Source: Mangrovihabitans endophyticus
GTDB taxonomy: Bacteria; Actinomycetota; Actinomycetes; Mycobacteriales; Micromonosporaceae
NCBI RefSeq assembly: GCF_014646155.1
Contig: NZ_BMMX01000016.1
Location: forward strand, 1 to 57,061
Direction of reading: 5' to 3'
DNA length: 57,061 nt
Positions within the stretch are counted from its first letter, which is position 1. Every line of letters starts with the position of its first letter. Below, in pieces: positions 15,216 through 25,012 of the stretch. A model generated the notes under the pieces. That model ran no database searches and was not told the origin of the DNA. It saw nothing but the letters and a program-made list of their open reading frames with translations. The position numbers and the translations under genes are program-made.

Positions 15216-16835
15216 ATGAGGCGACAGTGGAAGCGAGCGGTCGCGGTGACCCGGCGCGGGCTGCGCAACCGGTGGTTTCGGCGGGTGCGGATCGTGGCGG
15301 CGGTGCTGGCCGTCAGCCTGACCGGCGTCGTGGTGGGCACCCTGCTCTTCGCCCACACGGAGATCAACGTCGGCCCGTTCCGGGCCGAGATGTCGGTCAC
15401 CCCGTCGTGGAGCGGCAGCACCGAGATCGACATCCCGCCGCTCGGATCGTTGCACCTCAACAGCCATGACGGCCCCACGCATCTCAGCGTGGACCTCGGA
15501 TCGCTGGACCAGAAGCGGACCGAGGCGCTGATCGGCGACCCGAGGTCGCTCACCTCGGCCGGCCAGACCGCGCTGGAGGAGGTCCGCAGCGGCGTGCTCC
15601 GCCTGGGCATCCGCGCGCTGGGCGCTTCGGTGGCGTGTGCGCTGGTGCTGGCCGGCCTGGTCTTCCGCAGCGTGCGACGGATGGCATGGGCCGGGGGCGT
15701 CGCCCTGACGGTGACCGCGGGCAGTCTGGGTCTGGCCGCCGCGACCATCCGGCCGGACTCGATCAGCGAGCCGCGGTACGAGGGTCTGTTGGTGAACGCG
15801 CCCGCGGTGGTGGGTGACGCGCAGCGGATCGCGGACAACTACGGCAAGTACGCCGCGCAGTTGCAACAGATCCTCACCAACGTGAGCCGGGTGTACTCCG
15901 CCGTGTCCACGCTCCCGGTCTACGAACCGGCCGGCGACACCACTCGCATCCTGCACGTCTCCGACCTGCACCTGAACCCGTCGTCCTGGGGTCTGATCCG
16001 GACCGTGGTGCAGCAGTTCGACGTCGACGCGGTCATCGACACCGGCGACATCGTGGACTGGGGCAGCGGCCCGGAGAAGTCGTACGTGTCGGAGATCAGC
16101 AGCGTCGGGGTGCCGTACATCTATGTGCGCGGCAACCACGACTCGGTGGCGACCGAGGCCGCGGTGGCCCAGCAGAGCAACGCCCGGGTGCTGAACGACA
16201 CGATCACTCAGATCAACGGCCTGACCATCGCCGGCATCGCCGATCCGCAGTTCACGCCGGACAAAAGCTCGCTACCCGATGCCGACCCGGCCGATCCCAG
16301 CTCGTCGCCGTTGCTGCGCAGCGGCATGGAGCTGGCGAACACCATCCGCAACTCGTCCAAGCCGGTGGATGTGGCCCTGGTGCACGACCCGGCGATGGCG
16401 CCGCCGCTGGCTGGGGTGGTGCCGCTGGTGCTCGCCGGGCACCTGCACCACCGTGTGGTGAGCGTGCTGAGCCCGCAACCGGCCGAGCCCGTACCGTCCG
16501 CCGACGCCTCGCCGGAGCCGGCCGGGGTGCCGAACCCGGAACCGGCGCCCTCGGCGCAGACGCCGAATCCGCCGGTGCAGACCCGGCTCATGGTGGAGGG
16601 CTCCACCGGCGGCGCGGGCCTGCGCGGGCTGGAACACGAGGAGCCGACCCCGCTGGCGCTGTCCGTGCTCTACTTCGACGAACAGCACGTGCTGAAGGCG
16701 TACGACGACATCCACCTCGGCGGCACCGGCCAGTCGCAGGTGACGCTGGAACGCAAGGTCGTCGGACACGACGAGGACGACGAGCCGGACACCACGGTTT
16801 CCGTGCCGGCCAGCGGGACGCCGAGCGGTAGCTGA
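15216..16835 (+). CDS. Membrane-anchored metallophosphoesterase
   Basis: Calcineurin-like phosphoesterase of 539 residues. One membrane segment near 27-46 and two more around 130-175 precede the catalytic domain, whose metal-binding motifs appear in order: VSDLHLN (about 248), DTGDIVDWG (about 272), GNHDS (about 308), and AGHLHHR (about 407). A Pro/Ala/Glu-rich insertion follows the last motif, then a short C-terminal domain. The substrate is unknown. The ATG at 15216 has GGGAGGTGAG upstream. It probably forms an operon with the sugar dehydrogenase before it and is convergent with gatB. Confidence 0.9.
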   Translation: MRRQWKRAVAVTRRGLRNRWFRRVRIVAAVLAVSLTGVVVGTLLFAHTEINVGPFRAEMSVTPSWSGSTEIDIPPLGSLHLNSHDGPTHLSVDLGSLDQKRTEALIGDPRSLTSAGQTALEEVRSGVLRLGIRALGASVACALVLAGLVFRSVRRMAWAGGVALTVTAGSLGLAAATIRPDSISEPRYEGLLVNAPAVVGDAQRIADNYGKYAAQLQQILTNVSRVYSAVSTLPVYEPAGDTTRILHVSDLHLNPSSWGLIRTVVQQFDVDAVIDTGDIVDWGSGPEKSYVSEISSVGVPYIYVRGNHDSVATEAAVAQQSNARVLNDTITQINGLTIAGIADPQFTPDKSSLPDADPADPSSSPLLRSGMELANTIRNSSKPVDVALVHDPAMAPPLAGVVPLVLAGHLHHRVVSVLSPQPAEPVPSADASPEPAGVPNPEPAPSAQTPNPPVQTRLMVEGSTGGAGLRGLEHEEPTPLALSVLYFDEQHVLKAYDDIHLGGTGQSQVTLERKVVGHDEDDEPDTTVSVPASGTPSGS

Positions 16836-16875
16836 CCGGCCCGGCGCCCGGCTGACCGGCCCGGCGCGGAGCTGA

Positions 16876-18372
16876 TCAGCCGCTGAGGCGCTCCAGGATC
16901 AGTTCCCGGACGGCCTTGGCGTCCGCCTGTCCGCGGGTCGCCTTCATCACCGAGCCCACCAGTGCCCCGGCCGCGGCCACCTTGCCGTCCCGGATCTTGG
17001 CCGCGATGTCCGGGTTCGCCGCGATGGCCTCGTCCACCGCGGCGGTGAGCGCGCCGGAGTCCGAGACCACGCCCAGCCCGCGGGCGTCCATCACGGCCGT
17101 CGGGTCGCCCTCGCCGGCCACCACGCCCTCCAGGACGGCGCGCGCCAGCTTGTCGTTCAGCTTGCCGGTGTCCACCAGGTGCTGCAGCTCCGCCACCTGT
17201 GCCGGGGTCGCGCCCACGTCGGCGAGGTCGGTGCCGGTCTCGTTGGCCCGGCGGGCCAGTTCACCCATCCACCACTTGCGCGCGCCGGCCGGTGACGCAC
17301 CCGCCGCGATGGTTCGCTCGATCAGCTCCACCGCGCCGGCGTTCACCACCGACTGCATGTCCAGTTCACCGATCCCCCATGCCTCGCGCAGACGCGCGTA
17401 CCGGACGCTGGGCTTTTCCGGGAGCTCCGCGCGCAGCCGCGCGACCCATTCCGGGTCCGGCGCGATCGGCACCAGGTCGGGCTCGGGGAAGTAGCGGTAG
17501 TCGGTCGCGGTCTCCTTCGACCGGCCGGACCGGGTGTCGCCGGTGTCCTCCTGGAAGTGCCGCGTCTCCTGAAGGATCGAGCCGCCACCGTCGAGCAGCG
17601 CGGCCTGGCGGATGATCTCCGACCGTACGGCCCGCTCGACCGACCGCAGCGAGTTGACGTTCTTGGTCTCGGTGCGCGTGCCCCATTCGGCGCCCGGCAG
17701 GTTGAGGGAGGTGTTCACGTCGCAGCGCAGCGAACCCTGTTCCATGCGCACGTCGGAGACGCCCAGCGAGCGGATGATGTCCCGCAGCTCGGTGACGTAC
17801 GCGCGGGCCACCTCGGGTGCCCGCGCGCCGGTGCCGGTGACCGGCTTGGTGACGATCTCCACCAGCGGGATGCCGGCCCGGTTGTAGTCCACCAGCGACT
17901 CGGTCGCCCCGTGGATGCGCCCGGTGGCGCCGCCCACGTGCAGCGTCTTGCCGGTGTCCTCCTCCAGGTGCACCCGTTCGATGCCGACCCGTACCGTCTC
18001 GCCGTCCACGTCGACGTCGACATAGCCGTCGGTGCACAGCGGTTCGTCGTACTGCGAGGTCTGGAAGTTCTTCGGCATGTCCGGATAGAAGTAGTTCTTC
18101 CGGGCCATCCGGCACCAGGAGGCGATGTCGCAGTTCAGCGCCAGTCCGATGCGGATGGTCGCTTCGATGCCGGCCCGGTTGGCCACCGGCAGCGAGCCGG
18201 GCAGGCCGAGGCAGACCGGGCACACCTGGGTGTTGGGCTCGGCCCCGAAACCGGTCGGGCAGCCGCAGAACATCTTGGTGTTCGTGCCCAGCTCGACATG
18301 CGTCTCAAGCCCGATCACCGGCTCGTAGCGGCCGATGGCGTCGTCGTAGGACGGCAGCGCGATGGTGGTCAT
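16876..18372 (-). CDS. gatB: Asp/Glu-tRNA amidotransferase subunit B
   Basis: Kinase and tRNA-binding subunit of the GatCAB complex, which converts Glu-tRNA(Gln) and Asp-tRNA(Asn) to Gln-tRNA and Asn-tRNA. The 498-residue protein has the signature EPVIGLETHVEL, a cysteine zinc-site motif (CGCP...CPVCLGLPG), the central cradle domain and a C-terminal YqeY-like tail. The ATG start has AGAGGAG 10 nt upstream. It follows gatA by 16 bp in the order gatC-gatA-gatB. Confidence 0.97.
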   Translation of the reverse strand: MTTIALPSYDDAIGRYEPVIGLETHVELGTNTKMFCGCPTGFGAEPNTQVCPVCLGLPGSLPVANRAGIEATIRIGLALNCDIASWCRMARKNYFYPDMPKNFQTSQYDEPLCTDGYVDVDVDGETVRVGIERVHLEEDTGKTLHVGGATGRIHGATESLVDYNRAGIPLVEIVTKPVTGTGARAPEVARAYVTELRDIIRSLGVSDVRMEQGSLRCDVNTSLNLPGAEWGTRTETKNVNSLRSVERAVRSEIIRQAALLDGGGSILQETRHFQEDTGDTRSGRSKETATDYRYFPEPDLVPIAPDPEWVARLRAELPEKPSVRYARLREAWGIGELDMQSVVNAGAVELIERTIAAGASPAGARKWWMGELARRANETGTDLADVGATPAQVAELQHLVDTGKLNDKLARAVLEGVVAGEGDPTAVMDARGLGVVSDSGALTAAVDEAIAANPDIAAKIRDGKVAAAGALVGSVMKATRGQADAKAVRELILERLSG

Positions 18373-18388
18373 TGGCGTGCGGCTCCTC

Positions 18389-19852
18389 TTACAGTTCCGG
18401 CGGCGTCAGCGTGCCGACGGCGGACTCCAGCGCGGCGGCCACGCGGTACATCCGGTCGTCGCCCATGGTCGGGGCCATCACCTGGAAGCCCACCGGCAGA
18501 CCCTCGCTGGTGCCGCAGGGCACCGAGATGGCCGGCCCGCCGTACAGGTTGGTCGGGATGGTGAACAGGTCCGCGAGATACATCTGGTACGGGTCGGCGG
18601 TGCGCGACCCGAACGGGAACGCCACGAACGGCGTGGTCGGCGAGATCAGCGCGTCGACCCGCTCGAAGGCCGCCTGGAAGTCGCGGGTGATCAGGGTGCG
18701 GACCTTCTGCGCCTGTCCGTAGTAGGCGTCGTAGTAGCCGCTGGACAACGCGTACGCCCCGATGATGATGCGCCGCTTGACCTCCGGGCCGAAGCCGGCC
18801 TCGCGGGTCAGCGACATGACCTCTTCCAGCGAACGCGCGCCGTCGTCGCCGGCACGCAGGCCGTATCGCACGCCGTCGAACCGGGCCAGGTTGGACGAGC
18901 ACTCGCTGGGCGCGATCAGGTAGTACGCCGGCAGCGCGTAGGTGAAGTGGGGGCACGACACCTCGACCACCTCGGCACCGAGCTTGACCAGGGCCTCCAC
19001 GGACTCCTGGAACGCGGCGCGCACACCCGGCTCGGTCCCGTCCCCGGCGAACTCCTTGACCAGGCCGAGCTTGACGCCGCTCAGGTCGCCGTCCGCGCCG
19101 AGCCGGGCGGCGGCCACCACATCCGGGACCGGCTGCGGGATGGAGGTGGAGTCACGCACGTCGTGACCGCCGATCGCGGCGTGCAGCAGCGCGGCGTCGG
19201 CCACCGTACGGGCGCACGGTCCGGGCGTGTCCAGGGAGGACGAGAAGGCGATCAGCCCGTACCGGGACGTGCCGCCGTAGGTGGGCTTGGCGCCCACGGT
19301 GCCGGTGACCGCGCCCGGCTGCCGGATCGAGCCGCCGGTGTCCGTGCCGATGGCCAGCGGCGCTTCGTACGCGGCAAGCGCCGCGGCGCTGCCCCCGCCG
19401 GATCCGCCCGGGATGCGGCCCAGGTCCCACGGGTTGCTTGTCGGACCGTACGCGGAGTATTCGGTGGACGAGCCCATCGCGAACTCGTCCATGTTGGTCT
19501 TGCCGAGCATGACCGTGCCGGCGTCGCGCAGCCGCTCGACGATGGTGGCGTCGTAGGGCGGGCGCCAGCCCTCCAGGATCTTGGAGGCTGCGGTGGTGGG
19601 CACGCCCTTGGTGGCCATCACGTCCTTGACGGCGATCGGCACACCGGCCAGCGGACCCGACTTCTCGCCCCGGTCGACGGCCTCCGCGGCGCGCAACGCG
19701 CCCTCGCGGTCCACGTGCAGGAAGGCGTGCACCCGCTCGTCGACCGTCGCGATGCGGTCCAGGTGCGCGGTGGTGACCTCCACCGCCGAGACTTCGCCGT
19801 TCTTGATCAGGCCCGCGATCTCGGATGCGGTCATCCTGGTGACGTCGCTCAC
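18389..19852 (-). CDS. gatA: Asp/Glu-tRNA amidotransferase subunit A
   Basis: Amidase subunit of GatCAB that releases ammonia from glutamine. The 487-residue amidase-signature protein shows the Ser-cisSer-Lys triad: Lys in GVPIAVKD (about 78), Ser in PGGSGGGSAAAL (about 153) and Ser in GTDTGGSIRQP (about 177). The GTG start is 4 bp after the gatC stop and its ribosome site (GAGGAGG) lies in the end of gatC, so the two are probably translationally coupled. Confidence 0.97.
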   Translation of the reverse strand: MSDVTRMTASEIAGLIKNGEVSAVEVTTAHLDRIATVDERVHAFLHVDREGALRAAEAVDRGEKSGPLAGVPIAVKDVMATKGVPTTAASKILEGWRPPYDATIVERLRDAGTVMLGKTNMDEFAMGSSTEYSAYGPTSNPWDLGRIPGGSGGGSAAALAAYEAPLAIGTDTGGSIRQPGAVTGTVGAKPTYGGTSRYGLIAFSSSLDTPGPCARTVADAALLHAAIGGHDVRDSTSIPQPVPDVVAAARLGADGDLSGVKLGLVKEFAGDGTEPGVRAAFQESVEALVKLGAEVVEVSCPHFTYALPAYYLIAPSECSSNLARFDGVRYGLRAGDDGARSLEEVMSLTREAGFGPEVKRRIIIGAYALSSGYYDAYYGQAQKVRTLITRDFQAAFERVDALISPTTPFVAFPFGSRTADPYQMYLADLFTIPTNLYGGPAISVPCGTSEGLPVGFQVMAPTMGDDRMYRVAAALESAVGTLTPPEL

Positions 19853-19856
19853 GACC

Positions 19857-20156
19857 TCACTCCTCCTCGTCCAGGATGCGGGGCACGCGGAACCGGCCCT
19901 CGGCTTGGTCGGGCGCGCCGGCGAGCACCTCGTCGGGGGTCAGACAGGGCTGCACGACGTCGTCGCGGTAGACGTTCGTCAACGGCACCGAATGTGAGGT
20001 GGGCGGGATGTCCTCGGCCGTCACCTCACCGACCCGGGCGACCGACTGCAGGATGACGTCGAGCTGGCCCGCGAACCGGTCGAGCTCCTCCTCGGTCACG
20101 GCGAGCCGCGACAGGCGCGCCAGATGCGCGACCTCCTCGCGGGAGATGGCGGACAT
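19857..20156 (-). CDS. gatC: Asp/Glu-tRNA amidotransferase subunit C
   Basis: Small stabilising belt subunit of GatCAB, 99 residues. MSAISREEVAHLARLSRLAV is the typical start and the C-terminal FRVPRILDEEE is conserved. The ATG at 20156 is chosen over longer in-frame possibilities that run into the 17-bp repeat. First gene of gatCAB; upstream lies a tandem repeat and then the end of a GGDEF-EAL gene. Confidence 0.95.
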   Translation of the reverse strand: MSAISREEVAHLARLSRLAVTEEELDRFAGQLDVILQSVARVGEVTAEDIPPTSHSVPLTNVYRDDVVQPCLTPDEVLAGAPDQAEGRFRVPRILDEEE

Positions 20157-20250
20157 GCTGCCCCCTGTGTCTCGATGGATTGTCTGTTCGTGCGACGCCG
20201 ACGAGTCTATTCGCGCGGCTGGCGGGCCGTCCGCCGGGTTTCGCGCCGAC

Positions 20251-20334
20251 CTGCGGGCCGGGCCCATCTGCCGGCCAGACCTGTCTGCCGGCCGGACCTG
20301 TCTGCCGGCCGGGCCCATCTGCCGGCCGGGCCGG
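20251..20334. repeat. 17-bp tandem repeat between GGDEF-EAL gene and gatC
   Basis: Five tandem copies of a 17-bp unit based on CTGCCGGCCGGACCTGT or CTGCCGGCCGGGCCCAT, alternating at the last bases (20251, 20268, 20285, 20302 and 20319). Each contains GCCGGC and some contain GGGCCC, so structured RNA is likely. It begins 5 bp after the GGDEF-EAL stop and could serve as its transcription end. Confidence 0.85.
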
Positions 20335-20339
20335 AGGCG

Positions 20340-22373
20340 CTAGCGGGTCGAGGCGGGCAGGGCGCCGGGGCTCACCGGGCGGTAGCGCGACAGCCAGGTC
20401 GCCAGGTCGGCGGCGGGCATCGGCCGGCCGTGGAACCAGCCCTGCGCCGCGTGGCAACCCACCGCCGCCAGCGCACGCCACGTCCGCTCGTCCTCCACCC
20501 CCTCGGCGACCACCCGCAGGTGCAACGCCTCCGCCAGTTCGATCACCGACCGTACGATCGCCGCGTCGCCGGAGTCGGCGGTCATGCCGAGCACGAACGA
20601 CCGGTCGATCTTCACTTCGGACAGCGGCAGGCGACGCAGATGTTGCAGGGACGAGTACCCGGTGCCGAAGTCGTCGAGCGAGATCGCGACGCCCATCCGG
20701 TCCAGCCGGTTGATGGTGGTGACCACCCGGTGCGGATCCACCATGAGCGCGCTCTCGGTGATCTCCAGTTGCAGCAGGTCGCTCGGCACGGCGTACCGGG
20801 ACAGCAGACCCCCGATCCGCTCCGCGATGTCGTCGTCGTGCAGGTCGCGGACGCTGACGTTGACCGCGGCGCGCATCGGCAGCCCGGCCTCCCGCCAGGC
20901 CGCCACCTGCGCGACCACCTTGTGCAGCACCCGGTCGGTCAGCATGTGCATCGCCGGGGTGGCCTCGGCCGCCTTGATCAGCTCCTCCGGGCGGATCATG
21001 CCCCGGGACGGGTGATGCCAGCGCAACAACGCCTCCACCCCGACCACATCGCCGGTCGCCACCTCCACCTGCGGCTGGTAGAAGAGCACGATGCCGTCGT
21101 CCGGGCCGGCGTCGCGCAGCGCGGTGAGCAGGTCCGCGAGCAGCGTCAGCCGTGCCGGAGGGTGATGCGCGGCCTCCGGCCGGTAGACCGCGATCTGGTC
21201 GCCGCGCTGTTTGGCGTCGTACATCGCCGCCTCGGCCTGGCGCAGCAGGGCGGCCCCGTCAACGCCGCGGGCGGACCGCAGCGCGATGCCGACCGAGGCG
21301 CTCAGCCCCACCGGCACGCCGTCCAGCGCGAACGGCCGGCTCAGCGTCTCGACCAGGTGCGCGGCGATGCGCCGGGCCGCCGCCGGGCCGTCCACCCGGG
21401 TGGCCAGCACGGCGAACTCGTCACCGCCGAGACGGACCACGAGGTCGTGCGGCGGGACCACCGCGGTCAGCCGGCGCGCCACCGCAGTCAGCAGGCGGTC
21501 GCCGACACCGTGCCCGAGCGCGTCGTTGACATTGCGGAAGCGGTCGAGGTCGAGCACCAGCAGCGCCACCTGCCGGGGAGCGGACCGCGCGCCGGAGCGG
21601 GAGGCGCAGTCGGCGACCGTGGCGTGCAGCGCCCGCCGGTTCGGCAGCCCGGTCAGCGCGTCGACCCGCACCGCCCGTTCCTGCTCACCGGCGGTGCGCA
21701 CCATCCGGTGCACGGCGTGCAGGGCGAGCAGCACCAGCGGCACCAACGTGAGGTCGGCCGACGCCGCGGCGAGCACCACCGGGCCGAGCAACAACAGCGC
21801 CGCGGTGGCCAGCAGTTCCGCACCGCGCGGCGCGGGCCGGTGCCCGAGGGAGGGTGCCGCATGCCACCGGCCGGTGGCCGCCGCGACGGCGTGCCGGGCT
21901 GCCGTCCACGCGGCCGCCGCGACAACGGTGACGGCCGCGTCGCCCCAGCCGAGCGCGGATCCGGCGTGCATGCCGGCGAGGGCGGTGACCGTGGCGGCCG
22001 CGGCCAGCCCGGCGACCAGTTGCACGCCCAGGTGCACCACGGTGCGGGCCGGCCGGCGCATCCGCAGACCGGCCACCGCGACCGACAGCACCTGCACGGC
22101 GATGGCCGGCAACAGACCCCAGGCCAGCACGATGGCGAAGGTGAAGCAGAGCGACGGAAGGATGACCGAGCTGGCACGACGGTTGGGCACGACGTAGGGC
22201 CGGGCGTCCACCGCGACGGCCAGCAGCGCCATCACCCAGAACGAGGCGGGCAGGCCGGTGAAGGAGCCCGGCGCACTCAGCCAGAGCAGAAGGTCCAGCG
22301 CGATCGCGCCGGCGGCGGGGATGACGGCCGGAGCGACGGCGGGCACGGAGGGCCGTGACTGTACGCCGTCCAT
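20340..22373 (-). CDS. Membrane GGDEF-EAL protein with intact catalytic motifs
   Basis: A 677-residue cyclic-di-GMP turnover protein with about seven to eight membrane helices (15-245), then GGDEF (about 255-415) and EAL (about 430-670) domains, no obvious PAS. Active-site residues look complete: LDLDRFRNVND and RLGGDEF for the cyclase; VEALLRW, NVSVRDL, LEITES, DDFGTGYSS, KIDRSF and AEGVED for the phosphodiesterase. The ATG at 22373 follows GGAGG; longer versions are unlikely. It lies between ligA and gatC, the position occupied in Streptomyces coelicolor by, as I recall, a GGDEF-EAL gene called rmdB. Net direction of activity cannot be told from sequence. Confidence 0.92.
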   Translation of the reverse strand: MDGVQSRPSVPAVAPAVIPAAGAIALDLLLWLSAPGSFTGLPASFWVMALLAVAVDARPYVVPNRRASSVILPSLCFTFAIVLAWGLLPAIAVQVLSVAVAGLRMRRPARTVVHLGVQLVAGLAAAATVTALAGMHAGSALGWGDAAVTVVAAAAWTAARHAVAAATGRWHAAPSLGHRPAPRGAELLATAALLLLGPVVLAAASADLTLVPLVLLALHAVHRMVRTAGEQERAVRVDALTGLPNRRALHATVADCASRSGARSAPRQVALLVLDLDRFRNVNDALGHGVGDRLLTAVARRLTAVVPPHDLVVRLGGDEFAVLATRVDGPAAARRIAAHLVETLSRPFALDGVPVGLSASVGIALRSARGVDGAALLRQAEAAMYDAKQRGDQIAVYRPEAAHHPPARLTLLADLLTALRDAGPDDGIVLFYQPQVEVATGDVVGVEALLRWHHPSRGMIRPEELIKAAEATPAMHMLTDRVLHKVVAQVAAWREAGLPMRAAVNVSVRDLHDDDIAERIGGLLSRYAVPSDLLQLEITESALMVDPHRVVTTINRLDRMGVAISLDDFGTGYSSLQHLRRLPLSEVKIDRSFVLGMTADSGDAAIVRSVIELAEALHLRVVAEGVEDERTWRALAAVGCHAAQGWFHGRPMPAADLATWLSRYRPVSPGALPASTR

Positions 22374-22546
22374 GCGACCTCCAAGCTGCCGTCGACCGAC
22401 CGAACATCGCGGAACGCCATGGACCGTCATGCGATGACCTTGTTCCGCGGCACCCATCACGATAAATCTGCATCGGGCAAAAGGTTCTAAACGAACTGGC
22501 CGTTATCAAATCGGCATAAGCCCGCGAACTGACAAGCAGCCCGGAT

Positions 22547-24742
22547 TCACTCCTTCGTGACTTTCTTCGTTGGCGCCTTCTTCGGCGTTTCCTTTTCCGG
22601 TGCCACCTCCGCGACCGCGCGCGCGGCCTCCGGACCGTCGGACAGCAACGTCGCGAATCCGTTCTCGTCCAGCACCGGCACCCGCAGCGAGAGCGCCTTG
22701 TCGTATTTGCTGCCCGGGTTGTCGCCGACCACGACAAACGCGGTCTTCTTGGACACCGAACCGCTGACCTTGCCGCCCCGCGAGGTGATCTCCTCGGTCG
22801 CCCGGTCGCGAGAATGCGTGGCAAGGGTCCCGGTGACCACCACGGTCAGTCCCTCCAGGGGGCGGGGGCCGGTGTCCGTCCGTTCGTCGGCCATCCGCAC
22901 CCCCGCCGCGCGCCACTTGCGGACGATCTCCCGGTGCCAGTCCACCGTGAACCACTCCCGCAGGCTGACCGCGATCGTCGGGCCGACGCCGTCGACGGCG
23001 GACAACACCTCCACGTCGTCCGACCCGGCCGCGGCCTCGATCGCCTCCATCGAGCCGAACTGCCGCGCCAATGCCTGCGCGGCGGTCGGGCCGACGTGCC
23101 GGATGGACAACGCCACCAGGACACGCCACAACGGGCGCGACTTGACCTCGTCGAGGTTCTCCACCAGCTTGACCGCGTTGCTGCCCAGGCTGCCGTCCTT
23201 GTTGACGAAGAACGGCGACTGTCGCAACTGGTCGTCGGTGAGCGTGAAGAGGTCACCCTCGTCGGCGATGATCCCCGAGTCGAGCAGTGCCTCGGCCGCC
23301 TTGTAGCCGAGCACCTCGATGTCCAGCGCGCCCCGGCCGGCCAGATGGAACACCCGCTCGCGCAACTGAGCCGGGCAGGACCGCGTGTTCGGGCACCGGA
23401 TGTCCACGTCGCTCTCCTTGGCGGGAGCGAGCGCGGTGCCACAGGCCGGACAGTGGGTCGGCATCACGAACGGGCGGGCGTCCTCCGGCCGAAGGTCCAT
23501 CACCGGGCCGAGCACTTCGGGAATGACGTCGCCGGCCTTGCGCAGCACCACGGTGTCGCCGATCCACACGCCCTTACGCTCCACCTCGCGGGCGTTGTGC
23601 AGGGTCGCCAGAGCCACCGTGGAGCCCGCCACCTTCACCGGCTGCAGCACCGCGAACGGCGTGACCCGGCCGGTCCGCCCCACGTTGACGTCGACGTCCA
23701 GGAGCGTGGTGGTGACCTCCTCGGGCGGGTATTTGAAGGCGATGGCCCAGCGGGGCGCCCGGCTGGTGGAGCCGAGCCGGCCTTGGATCGCCACCGCGTC
23801 AACCTTGATCACCACACCGTCGATCTCGTGCTCGACGTCGTGCCGATGCTCGGCGTAGTAGTCCAGGTAGTCCCGCACGCCGGCCATGCCGTCCACCACC
23901 CGCCACCGCTCACTGGTCGGCAGCCCCCACGATTTCAGTGCCGCGTAGGCGTGTGACTGCGAGTCGGGAGTGAAGCCGACGCGCGCCCCGAAACCGTGCA
24001 CCACCATGCGCAGTTTGCGGGACGCGGTGATCCGCGGATCCTTCTGCCGCAGGCTGCCCGCGGCGGCGTTGCGCGGATTGGCGAACGGCGCCTTGCCCTG
24101 CTCGACGAGCGTCGCGTTGAGGTCGGCGAAGGCTTCCTCGGGAAAGTAGATCTCGCCGCGCACCTCCAGCAGATCCGGCACATCGCCACCGGTCAGGCGC
24201 TCCGGAATCTCGCGAATGGTGCGCACGTTCGCGGTGACGTCCTCGCCGGTGCGGCCGTCGCCGCGTGTCGCGCCGCGGACCAGCCGGCCCTTGTCGTAAG
24301 TCAGGTTGATGGCCAGGCCGTCCACCTTGAGCTCACAGAGGAAACGCACCGGCCCCCCGGCATCCCGCACGGTGCGCTCCGACCACGCCTGCAACTCGTC
24401 GACGTCGAACACGTTGTCCAGCGACATCATCCGCTCGGCGTGCTCCACCGGCGTGAACTGCGTGGAGAAGGTGCCGCCGACATTCTGCGTCGGGGACTGC
24501 GGCGTGCGCAGCGCGGGGAACTGCTCCTCGATCGACTGCAGCTCGCGGAAAAGCTCGTCGAACTCGGCGTCCGGCACGGTCGGCGCGTCAAGCACGTAAT
24601 AGCGGTATTGGTGGCCGCTGATCTCCTCGCTGAGCTCGGCGTGCCGGGTGCGCGCCTGCGGCGTCGGCTCGGCGCCGGCCGCTGCCTCCTGCGCCGCGGT
24701 CGGCGCGGTGGCGGGGATCTCCGCATCCTCATGATCGGGCAC
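22547..24742 (-). CDS. ligA: NAD-dependent DNA ligase
   Basis: Seals nicks in replication and repair using NAD+. The 731-residue protein has all domains in order: Ia domain, adenylation domain with the AMP-accepting Lys in CELKVDGLAI (about 138), OB fold, a four-Cys zinc finger (CPACG...CPNTRSCP), helix-hairpin-helix region, BRCT domain (about 640-710) and a Lys-rich C-terminal tail (EKETPKKAPTKK). GTG start at 24742 follows GGAGG by 7 nt. Upstream 270 bp to the next gene shows nothing I can name. Confidence 0.97.
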   Translation of the reverse strand: MPDHEDAEIPATAPTAAQEAAAGAEPTPQARTRHAELSEEISGHQYRYYVLDAPTVPDAEFDELFRELQSIEEQFPALRTPQSPTQNVGGTFSTQFTPVEHAERMMSLDNVFDVDELQAWSERTVRDAGGPVRFLCELKVDGLAINLTYDKGRLVRGATRGDGRTGEDVTANVRTIREIPERLTGGDVPDLLEVRGEIYFPEEAFADLNATLVEQGKAPFANPRNAAAGSLRQKDPRITASRKLRMVVHGFGARVGFTPDSQSHAYAALKSWGLPTSERWRVVDGMAGVRDYLDYYAEHRHDVEHEIDGVVIKVDAVAIQGRLGSTSRAPRWAIAFKYPPEEVTTTLLDVDVNVGRTGRVTPFAVLQPVKVAGSTVALATLHNAREVERKGVWIGDTVVLRKAGDVIPEVLGPVMDLRPEDARPFVMPTHCPACGTALAPAKESDVDIRCPNTRSCPAQLRERVFHLAGRGALDIEVLGYKAAEALLDSGIIADEGDLFTLTDDQLRQSPFFVNKDGSLGSNAVKLVENLDEVKSRPLWRVLVALSIRHVGPTAAQALARQFGSMEAIEAAAGSDDVEVLSAVDGVGPTIAVSLREWFTVDWHREIVRKWRAAGVRMADERTDTGPRPLEGLTVVVTGTLATHSRDRATEEITSRGGKVSGSVSKKTAFVVVGDNPGSKYDKALSLRVPVLDENGFATLLSDGPEAARAVAEVAPEKETPKKAPTKKVTKE

Positions 24743-25012
24743 TGCTGAACCTCCGTGTCCGGCTGAGCCTCGGCGGCCGGCCCGGGGCGGTGCAGCGGCC
24801 GGACCAGCCTCGGCACCCAGCCGCGCCTGTCGTTTCTCACCAGCACGTTAGTCGCCGCCCCCGACAGTTTCCGGCGACGCCGCGGGTGACGTTGGCGCGC
24901 ATGTGGCTGCGGCTGGTCTCGGCGTGGCGGCGCGGGCCACGACCGGGTGACTCTGGTGGCGGGCATGCCGGACGAGGCGATCCGGGCGCGTAGCGCACCG
25001 CCCGGCGGGCGG

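Noticed and set aside
24790..24993. Small plus-strand frame in the gap between ligA and the MetE-like gene
   Set aside because: No ribosome site, no recognisable domain, and codon usage does not differ from antisense frames; not supportable as a gene.
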